Shown here in pieces: positions 5,517-10,791 of a stretch of 10,791 nucleotides of DNA (position 1 is its first letter; each line of letters starts with the position of its first letter). The stretch lies in contig CALYAH010000012.1 of the NCBI GenBank assembly GCA_944393455.1, positions 1-10,791 on the forward strand. The letters are read 5' to 3'. The translations under genes and the position numbers were made by a program. The notes under the pieces are model-generated. The model searched no databases, was not told the origin of the DNA, and worked only from the letters and a program-made list of their open reading frames with translations. The DNA is from an uncultured Clostridia bacterium. GTDB lineage: Bacteria; Bacillota; Clostridia; TANB77; CAG-508.

Positions 5517-7178
5517 ATGAAAAAAGTAATAGAATTGACAAAAATATTTCTTAAAAATTCCTTTTCAAGTATGGAATTAAAAATGGGATTATCTAATAAA
5601 TCAAAAAGTAGATTTTTGATTTATGTAATATTATTTCTATATTTTGCAGGACTTATTATATTTTTAGGTTACAACCTTCTTAATGGGTTAATAGCAATAC
5701 ATCAAGAAACAGTATTTGTTGGAATGATTTTATTTATGATATTAGGTGTAGCACTAATACAAACTATATTTTCAAGTATTAATATACTATATTTTACAAA
5801 AGACAATGAATATTTATTACCATTACCGCTAAAACCATATCAAATAATATTAGCAAGAACAAATGTAATGTTGATTGCAGAATATGCTATGATATTTTTA
5901 ATAGGGCTAATACCACTTACAATGTATGGAATATTAACAAATGCAGGTTTTCTTTATTATATAACTATGATATTTTCAGTAATATTAATTCCAATATTAC
6001 CAATTTTGCTAATTAGTATGATTGTTATGATAATAATGAGCTTTGCAAAATTAACAAAAAATAGAAATAGATTTCAATTGATAGCATCTTTAATAGTCTT
6101 AGCAATAATAGTATGTATATCATTATCAACAAGTAGTATGAAAAGTGATATTTCTAATGAAGAAATGGCACAAATGATTGTACAAGCAAATGGAATGGTA
6201 GATTTGGTAAAAGGATATTTTCCAACACTAGATTTTCTAATAGATGCATTAACAACAAATTCTTTATTTGTAGCAGCCATAGAAATTTTAAAAACATTGT
6301 TACTTACAATTTTAGGATTTATTGTATATATGTTAATTGCACAAAAAATTTACTTTAAAGGATTAGTAGGAAACTTGTTTGGAGGTGGGGCAAAAAAATC
6401 CAATAAAGGAATAAAACAAGAGGAATATAAAAACAGTAAATTATATAAAAGTTACGTAGGAAAAGAATTTAAACTTTTGATACGAAATCCAGTATTTTTA
6501 ATGCAATGTTTATTACCATCAATTTTAATACCAATTATAATGGTAGTAATTATATTTTCAGGAATGCAAAGTGAAGGTGCTAGTTTAAAAGATATATCTA
6601 CAATGCTAAGGCAGATGGAAATGAATTCATTTTTAATTATCTGTATAATATTGGGTATAATTCAATTTTTTACAATGTTTATATATATATCAATAACAGC
6701 AATATCGAGAGATGGCGAAAATGCAGTATTTATAAAATATATACCAGTTCCTTTATATAAACAATATATTTATAAAATAATGCCAAATATTATAATGAAC
6801 ATGGTAACAATACTTATTACATTAGCTATGGTGCAGTATCTTTTACATTTACCAATTATTACATTAATAGAATTATTTGTAGTTGCAACAATAATGGGAA
6901 TATTACAAAGTATATTAATGCTTATAGTAGATTTAAAAAGGCCAAAGCTAAATTGGGATTCGGAATATGCAGTAGCAAAACAAAATTTAAATTTAGTTTT
7001 TCCAGTGATTTTATCAATGATAGATATAATAATTATGATAATATTAGTTGCGTTATTAAAAGACATAAATGTGTATGTCGGACTTACCATTTTAGGAGTA
7101 ATATTTGCAATAGTAACATTTATAGCAAATAGGTATTTATATAATAATCAAGATAAATTGGCAGAAAAAATTATTTAA
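5517..7178 (+). CDS. ABC-2-type exporter permease, about 12 transmembrane segments
   Basis: A 553-residue integral membrane protein. Hydrophobic helices can be placed at roughly 33-53, 66-86, 118-138, 146-176 (possibly two), 188-204, 250-276, 325-349, 371-395, 423-445, 447-471, 496-515 and 519-538. Two repeated six-helix halves, each preceded by a short cytoplasmic stretch, fit the putative ABC exporter family (PF16949-like): EYLLPLPLKPYQIILAR (98-114), SRDGENAVFIKYIPVP (397-412) and DLKRPKLNWDSEYAVAKQN (472-490) are its hallmark loops. It probably pairs with the ATPase encoded 21 bases upstream. The cargo is unknown, and there is no adjacent substrate peptide, immunity or two-component gene to suggest one. 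The gene run ends here at the terminator at 7184-7210. Confidence 0.88.
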   Translation: MKKVIELTKIFLKNSFSSMELKMGLSNKSKSRFLIYVILFLYFAGLIIFLGYNLLNGLIAIHQETVFVGMILFMILGVALIQTIFSSINILYFTKDNEYLLPLPLKPYQIILARTNVMLIAEYAMIFLIGLIPLTMYGILTNAGFLYYITMIFSVILIPILPILLISMIVMIIMSFAKLTKNRNRFQLIASLIVLAIIVCISLSTSSMKSDISNEEMAQMIVQANGMVDLVKGYFPTLDFLIDALTTNSLFVAAIEILKTLLLTILGFIVYMLIAQKIYFKGLVGNLFGGGAKKSNKGIKQEEYKNSKLYKSYVGKEFKLLIRNPVFLMQCLLPSILIPIIMVVIIFSGMQSEGASLKDISTMLRQMEMNSFLIICIILGIIQFFTMFIYISITAISRDGENAVFIKYIPVPLYKQYIYKIMPNIIMNMVTILITLAMVQYLLHLPIITLIELFVVATIMGILQSILMLIVDLKRPKLNWDSEYAVAKQNLNLVFPVILSMIDIIIMIILVALLKDINVYVGLTILGVIFAIVTFIANRYLYNNQDKLAEKII

Positions 7179-7183
7179 AAATA

Positions 7184-7210
7184 AAAAAGACCACTTTAAT
7201 GGGTCTTTTT
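7184..7210 (+). terminator. Rho-independent terminator after the ABC exporter
   Basis: AAAAAGACC (7184-7192) pairs with GGTCTTTTT (7202-7210) around a 9-base loop, giving a 9-bp stem whose 3' arm ends in a T-run. It starts 5 bases after the permease stop and separates this transcript from the next gene. Confidence 0.85.
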
Positions 7211-7255
7211 ATCTTTAATTTAATAGTATATTGTAATTTAAATTCTTTTAAAAGG

Positions 7256-7283
7256 TTGTAAAAATTAAAAAAAGTGGTATAAT
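7256..7283 (+). promoter_or_regulatory. Sigma70-type promoter with extended -10 for the D-lactate dehydrogenase gene
   Basis: A -35-like TTGTAA (7256-7261) is followed after 16 bases by a consensus TATAAT (7278-7283), preceded by TGG, i.e. an extended -10. Transcription would start near 7290, leaving about 30 bases of leader with an AAGGAG site at 7305-7310. Confidence 0.8.
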
Positions 7284-7319
7284 ATAAGAGTTAATAAAAA
7301 AAAGAAGGAGTGAATAAAC

Positions 7320-8312
7320 ATGATAAAAATAGCTTTTTTTGATACAAAAGAATATGACAAAAAATTATTTGATAAATATAATAAAGATTATGGTTATGAA
7401 ATTACTTATTTAGAATCAAAATTAAATTCAGAAACAGCGCCACTTGCAAAAGGATTTGATGTGGTATGTATTTTTGTTAATGATGTAGTAGATGAAAAAA
7501 CAATACATATCTTGGAAGAATGTGGTGTAAAATTAATTGCCTTACGTTGTGCAGGATTTAATAATGTAGATATAAAAAATCTTGGAGATAAATTAAAAGT
7601 AGTAAGAGTACCAGCATATTCTCCATATGCAGTAGCAGAACATGCAGTAGCATTATTATTAAGTATAGATAGAAAAATATATAAAGCATATCAAAGAACT
7701 AAAAAATATAACTTTACTTTAAATGGATTATTAGGATTTGATATTCATGGAAAGACAGTGGGAGTAATTGGAACTGGAAAAATAGGAAAAGTATTTTGCC
7801 AAATCATGAAAGGATTTGGAGCAAGAATTCTTGCGTATGATTTATATCCAGATGAAAATGGCGCAAAAGAAATTGGATATGAATATGTAGATTTGGACAC
7901 ATTATTAAAAGAATCTGATATTATATCTCTACATTGCCCATTAACTCCAGAAACTGACAGAATTATAAACAAAAAAACAATAGAAAAAATGAAAAAAGGT
8001 GTTGTTATCATTAACACAAGTAGAGGTAAATTAATTGACACAGATAGTTTAGTTGAAAAACTAGAAGAAGGTAAAATTGGAGGATTAGGATTAGATGTTT
8101 ATGAAGATGAAGAAGACTTTTTCATGAATGATATGTCAAATTCTTATAAAAGAGATAAATATTTATCTGTTCTTCTATCTATGCCAAATGTTGTTATCAC
8201 TTCTCATCAAGCATTCTTTACACAAGAAGCTTTAAATAAAATTGGTAGTGACACATGTGAAAATATTAAAGAATTCTTTGAAACAGGTTCATGCAAGAAC
8301 GAAGTAAAATAA
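7320..8312 (+). CDS. ldhA: D-2-hydroxyacid dehydrogenase, probably D-lactate dehydrogenase
   Basis: A 330-residue NAD-dependent enzyme of normal family length. The NAD-binding loop is VGVIGTGKIG (147-156), with Asp174 (LAYD) expected to bind the ribose, so NAD is favoured over NADP. The catalytic triad is Arg235 (NTSRGKLID), Glu264 (DVYEDE) and His296 (TSHQAFFTQEAL). RCAGFNNVD (76-84) and VPAYSPYAVAEHAVALLL (97-114) are typical of fermentative D-lactate dehydrogenases, which reduce pyruvate to D-lactate and regenerate NAD+. The long insert after YEDE (DFFMNDMSNSYKRDKYL) also supports D-LDH rather than phosphoglycerate or glycerate dehydrogenase. The gene is a single unit with its own promoter and terminator, consistent with a fermentative metabolism. 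A related hydroxyacid such as 2-hydroxyisocaproate cannot be excluded as the substrate. Confidence 0.88.
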   Translation: MIKIAFFDTKEYDKKLFDKYNKDYGYEITYLESKLNSETAPLAKGFDVVCIFVNDVVDEKTIHILEECGVKLIALRCAGFNNVDIKNLGDKLKVVRVPAYSPYAVAEHAVALLLSIDRKIYKAYQRTKKYNFTLNGLLGFDIHGKTVGVIGTGKIGKVFCQIMKGFGARILAYDLYPDENGAKEIGYEYVDLDTLLKESDIISLHCPLTPETDRIINKKTIEKMKKGVVIINTSRGKLIDTDSLVEKLEEGKIGGLGLDVYEDEEDFFMNDMSNSYKRDKYLSVLLSMPNVVITSHQAFFTQEALNKIGSDTCENIKEFFETGSCKNEVK

Positions 8313-8321
8313 AACATATTA

Positions 8322-8359
8322 AAAAACACTTTTTAGAAAAATATCTAGAAGGTGTTTTT
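8322..8359 (+). terminator. Strong Rho-independent terminator after ldhA
   Basis: A 16-bp stem with two G-U pairs: the arm AAAAACACTTTTTAGA (8322-8337) pairs with 8344-8359 around a 6-base loop, ending in TTTTT. It begins 9 bases after the stop codon. The A-run on the 5' side would also let it work on the opposite strand. Confidence 0.88.
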
Positions 8360-8392
8360 ATTTAATATCAAGGCATAAAATGACGATTTTTG

Positions 8393-8421
8393 TTGAGAAA
8401 AAAGCAAATTTATGATATAGT
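8393..8421 (+). promoter_or_regulatory. Probable promoter for the rdgB-pepC pair
   Basis: TTGAGA (8393-8398), a 17-base spacer and TATAGT (8416-8421) preceded by TGA, an extended -10 element. The expected start site near 8428 leaves a short leader with an AAAGGAG site at 8438-8444 before ATG 8454. Confidence 0.65.
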
Positions 8422-8453
8422 TTAGAAGAAGATAAAAAAAGGAGAAAACATAA

Positions 8454-9032
8454 ATGAATAAAGAAATTGTAATAGCTTCCGGAAACAAAAGCAAAATAAA
8501 AGAGGCACAAGAAATATTAAAAGAATATAAGATAATACCGATGCAAGAATTGGGAATAGAGAGAGAAGTAGAAGAAGACCAAGAAACATTTTTAAAAAAT
8601 GCAATTAAAAAATCAGAAACAATTGCAAAAGAATTAGACGGAAAGTGGTGTATTGCAGACGATTCTGGAATTGAGATAGAATACTTAAACGGATTTCCAG
8701 GAGTATATACTAAGAGATGGCATGAAGGAACAGATAGAGAAAGAAACTTAGCAATTATTGAAAAGCTAAAAGATGTACCAAAAGAAAAAAGAAAGATAAA
8801 ATTTATAACAGCTATTGCAATTTCGAATATTAAAGATACAGTTACAGTAGAAGCTTATATAGAAGGTTATGTAGCAGAAAATGTAAGAGGAGATAATGGA
8901 TTTGGATTTGATGAAATATTTGAATTAGAAAATGGAAAAACATTGGCTGAATTATCTCAAGAAGAAAAGAACAAAATTAGTGCAAGAAAAAAAGCATTAG
9001 AACTATTAAAAATAAAGTTAAAAGGAAAATAA
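8454..9032 (+). CDS. rdgB: RdgB/HAM1-family XTP/dITP diphosphatase
   Basis: A 192-residue protein of usual length. Motifs in order: ASGNKSKIKEAQEIL (8-22, triphosphate-binding loop), ETFLKNA (44-50), ADDSGIEI (68-75, catalytic Asp69/Asp70), LNGFPGVYTKRW (78-89), RGDNGFGFDEIF (145-156) and ELSQEEKNKISARKKAL (166-182). It hydrolyses deaminated purine triphosphates (ITP, dITP, XTP) to monophosphate and pyrophosphate in the cytosol, preventing their incorporation into DNA and RNA. The usual GFGYDPIF appears as GFGFDEIF: Glu154 replaces a commonly conserved Pro, a minor oddity. The gene is followed after 15 bases by the peptidase gene, so both likely share the promoter at 8393-8421. It overlaps in function with the YjjX-type enzyme at 4211 but is not homologous to it. 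Confidence 0.92.
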   Translation: MNKEIVIASGNKSKIKEAQEILKEYKIIPMQELGIEREVEEDQETFLKNAIKKSETIAKELDGKWCIADDSGIEIEYLNGFPGVYTKRWHEGTDRERNLAIIEKLKDVPKEKRKIKFITAIAISNIKDTVTVEAYIEGYVAENVRGDNGFGFDEIFELENGKTLAELSQEEKNKISARKKALELLKIKLKGK

Positions 9033-9047
9033 AAAAGGGGAACTAAT

Positions 9048-10367
9048 ATGGAACAAATTAGTGTAGAAGAAATTAGTAAATTTAGTAAAAACTATAATAG
9101 GCATAAGCAAAATAAAGCTATTGAAAATGCAATTACGAAAAATGGTTTAGAAAAAGCATGTATAAATAGAGAAATTATAATAGAAAATCAGCCTATTTTT
9201 AATATAGAGTTACCGGAAAGTAAAAGATATAACCAAAAAGAAAACTATAAATGTTGGATTTATGCTGGTATCAATGTTATAAAACATAATATAGCAAAAA
9301 ATTTGAATATAGATATAATGGATTTAGAGCTATCTAATAATTATATTGCCTTTTTTGATAAATTAGAAAAATCCAATAATGCATATGAAAATATTATCCA
9401 TCTAGAAAATGCAAATATCGATAATATAAATAAGGAAAATATAACTAAATATTGTGCTGAAGAAGGCGGATATTGGCAAATGTTTGCGGCAATTGTAACT
9501 AAATATGGCATTGTTCCAAAAAGTTTTATGCCAGATGTAGTAGAAAGTATGAATTATCAAAAGGTAACATATATTTTATCAGAAAAAATAAAAAAAGATA
9601 TTATTACACTTTTAAATATGAAAAAAAATAAAGCGAGTACAGATGAATTAGAAAAACAAAAACAAGATTTTTTGCAAGAAAACTATAATCTTCTATCAAA
9701 AATATTAGGAGAACCAGTTTTTAAATTTGATTATGAATACAAAGATAAAAATGGTAAAATACAAGTTTATAAAAACCTTACACCAATTGAATTTAAAAAT
9801 CAGTTTTTAACATTGAAATTAGAAGACTTTGTATCTATTGGAAATGTACCAATGTATAATAAAGAGTATAATAAAAATTATGCAAAAAAATATATGGGAA
9901 ATGTATATAGGAAAAGTCAAGTTGGATTTTTAAATTTACCAATAGAAGACCTGAAAAAATTTGTAATTTTACAATTAAAAGACGGAATACCAGTATGGAT
10001 GGGAATTCATATTAGAAAATTTGAGAATGAAGAAGCAGGGATATTAGATACAAGATTATACAATTATAGAGATACCTTAAATTTAAAATGTCTAACAAAA
10101 GAAGAAGCATTAAATTTTCAAGATATACAATTACATCATGCTATGACTATTTGTGGTGTTCATATAGTAGATGATAAACCAGTAAGGTGGAAAGTTGAAG
10201 ATAGTTATGGAGACAAAGAAAAAATTAATGGTTATTATGTAATGAATGATAATTTCTTTAATGAATTTGTACTAAATATAATTGTACACAAAAAATATTT
10301 GTCAGAAGAACAATTAGAATTATTAAAGCAACCTCCAATTGAATTTAATATAGACGAACCTTTTTAA
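9048..10367 (+). CDS. PepC/bleomycin hydrolase-like cysteine peptidase with altered active site
   Basis: A 439-residue protein, matching the length of peptidase family C1B (aminopeptidase C, bleomycin hydrolase). Those are cytosolic hexameric aminopeptidases that trim peptides for amino-acid recycling. The Gln/Cys motif is NQKENYKCWIYAG (62-74; Gln63, nucleophile Cys69), diverged from the usual QKSSGRCWLFA. EEGGYWQMF (138-146), IPVWMGIHI (314-322) and LHHAMTICGVH (362-372; catalytic His364) follow the family order. At the site of the third catalytic residue, normally Asn in VENSWG, the sequence reads VEDSYGD, so Asp385 replaces Asn. The C terminus (PPIEFNIDEPF) lacks the WDPMGALA-like end I recall for PepC, the tail that sits in the active-site cleft. 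It is probably co-transcribed with rdgB. It may be a working variant or an enzyme with changed specificity; the family call is firm, activity is not. Confidence 0.85.
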   Translation: MEQISVEEISKFSKNYNRHKQNKAIENAITKNGLEKACINREIIIENQPIFNIELPESKRYNQKENYKCWIYAGINVIKHNIAKNLNIDIMDLELSNNYIAFFDKLEKSNNAYENIIHLENANIDNINKENITKYCAEEGGYWQMFAAIVTKYGIVPKSFMPDVVESMNYQKVTYILSEKIKKDIITLLNMKKNKASTDELEKQKQDFLQENYNLLSKILGEPVFKFDYEYKDKNGKIQVYKNLTPIEFKNQFLTLKLEDFVSIGNVPMYNKEYNKNYAKKYMGNVYRKSQVGFLNLPIEDLKKFVILQLKDGIPVWMGIHIRKFENEEAGILDTRLYNYRDTLNLKCLTKEEALNFQDIQLHHAMTICGVHIVDDKPVRWKVEDSYGDKEKINGYYVMNDNFFNEFVLNIIVHKKYLSEEQLELLKQPPIEFNIDEPF

Positions 10368-10391
10368 TTGTAAATAATATAAAAAGAATTT

Positions 10392-10396
10392 GGGAG
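10392..10396 (+). promoter_or_regulatory. Ribosome binding site of the truncated PHP gene
   Basis: GGGAG is one base from the GTG at 10398 but 10 bases from ATG 10407. It therefore points to ATG 10407, which also gives the family's usual start MIDLHMHT. Confidence 0.6.
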
Positions 10397-10406
10397 AGTG
10401 AAAGAA

Positions 10407-10595
10407 ATGATAGATTTACATATGCATACAACTTATTCAGATGGAAGTAAAACGGTAGAAGAAATATTAAAGATGTGTGAAGAAAAGGGACTAAAATATA
10501 TATCAATAACAGACCATAATACATGTAAAGCTTATAATGACGAAGCATATAAAAGTAATAATGTATTTAGTGGGACAATAATAAAAATCATATAA
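10407..10595 (+). pseudogene. Truncated N-terminal fragment of a PHP-domain phosphoesterase
   Basis: Sixty-two codons starting MIDLHMHTTYSDG, with the first PHP metal motif (His5, His7) and Asp12, then YISITDHNT (31-39) with Asp36-His37, and ending NNVFSGTIIKII before TAA 10593-10595. A whole protein of this type is about 200-280 residues and would carry the HP, FHP and SDYHG motifs; none is found in any frame between 10595 and the tRNA. The fragment lacks most metal ligands and cannot be an active enzyme alone. The homology runs smoothly up to about residue 58, which suggests a sharp break from recombination or deletion rather than gradual decay. The start codon and ribosome site look intact, so the stub may still be translated. 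The C-terminal PHP part at 1-266 would be the complementary half. Confidence 0.75.
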
Positions 10596-10642
10596 AAAAC
10601 TTAATAAAACAATACATACCAATGATTTAAATCAAAATAGTA

Positions 10643-10733
10643 GACGAGATTTAGGAAAAAAATAAAAAAACATGAAAAAAATTTAAAAAATGTATTGACA
10701 ACTATCTAAAAAATTAGTATAATAAATCTCGTC
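10643..10733. repeat. Perfect 11-bp inverted repeat around the tRNA promoter
   Basis: GACGAGATTTA (10643-10653) and TAAATCTCGTC (10723-10733) are exact reverse complements separated by 69 bases. The right arm begins at the last base of the -10 box and covers the expected start site. The GC-containing arms stand out from the surrounding A/T-rich sequence. Role unknown: possibly a remnant of an element's ends, a regulatory pairing, or chance. Confidence 0.6.
10695..10723 (+). promoter_or_regulatory. Consensus sigma70 promoter driving the tRNA gene
   Basis: TTGACA (10695-10700) and TATAAT (10718-10723) are both exact consensus hexamers with the ideal 17-base spacer. Transcription would begin near 10730, about 13 bases before the mature tRNA 5' end, as expected for a strongly expressed stable-RNA gene. 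Confidence 0.93.
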
Positions 10734-10742
10734 GAAAGACAT

Positions 10743-10791
10743 GGTCGCTTAGCTCAGCTGGGAGAGCATCTGCCTTACAAGCAGGGGGTCA
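10743..10791 (+). tRNA. tRNA-Val (anticodon UAC), 5' part, cut by the window edge
   Basis: The sequence folds as acceptor 5' strand GGTCGCT, linker TA, D-arm GCTC-AGCTGGGA-GAGC, then anticodon stem TCTGC and GCAGG around loop CTTACAA. The anticodon TAC reads Val GUA/GUN codons. The variable region begins GGGTCA at the edge; T-arm, acceptor 3' strand and CCA lie outside. Other tRNA genes may follow in the same transcript. Confidence 0.93.

Noticed and set aside
1..10791. CRISPR array, insertion sequence or integrase gene
   Set aside because: No spaced direct repeats, transposase or recombinase motifs were found in either strand by eye.

Overview
The window is very AT-rich and every gene lies on the + strand. 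Codon use is extreme: AGA for Arg, ATA for Ile, TAA for nearly every stop. Shine-Dalgarno sites (AGGAGG, GGGAG) are strong, promoters are sigma70-like and often have an extended -10, and terminators are simple hairpin plus T-run. With the gene content (D-lactate dehydrogenase, PepC-like peptidase, NTP house-cleaning enzymes, nitroreductase) this suggests a low-GC Bacillota, probably an uncultured gut-type Clostridia relative. That is an inference from style, not a species call.

Layout. (1) 1-266: C-terminal end of a PHP-domain phosphoesterase. (2) 273-1006: eroded ground, with a tiny ORF and then an HD-domain phosphohydrolase gene broken by an in-frame TGA and further stops. (3) 1090-4741: six tightly spaced genes: nitroreductase, IDI-like Nudix hydrolase, HAD 5'(3')-deoxyribonucleotidase-like protein, calcineurin-like phosphoesterase, MutT-type Nudix hydrolase, and YjjX-type inosine/xanthosine triphosphatase. 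(4) 4773-7178: a two-gene ABC exporter (ATPase and 12-TM permease), closed by a terminator at 7184-7210. (5) 7320-8312: D-lactate dehydrogenase-like gene with its own extended -10 promoter and a strong terminator. (6) 8454-10367: RdgB/HAM1 XTP/dITP diphosphatase and a PepC/bleomycin-hydrolase-like peptidase, probably one transcript from a promoter at 8393-8421. (7) 10407-10595: a truncated N-terminal piece of a PHP protein. (8) 10695-10791: consensus promoter and the start of a tRNA-Val(UAC) gene cut by the window edge.

The common thread is nucleotide and phosphoester metabolism: two Nudix hydrolases, two structurally unrelated inosine/xanthosine triphosphatases (YjjX and RdgB types), a deoxynucleotidase, a metallophosphoesterase, and remnants of HD and PHP phosphoesterases. 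This looks like a nucleotide-pool sanitation neighbourhood in an accessory, decaying state. I do not see a clearly new defence or mobile system. The most interesting points are the single-stop HD pseudogene, the PHP fragments at both ends, the PepC homologue with Asp at the usual catalytic Asn, and an 11-bp inverted repeat around the tRNA promoter.
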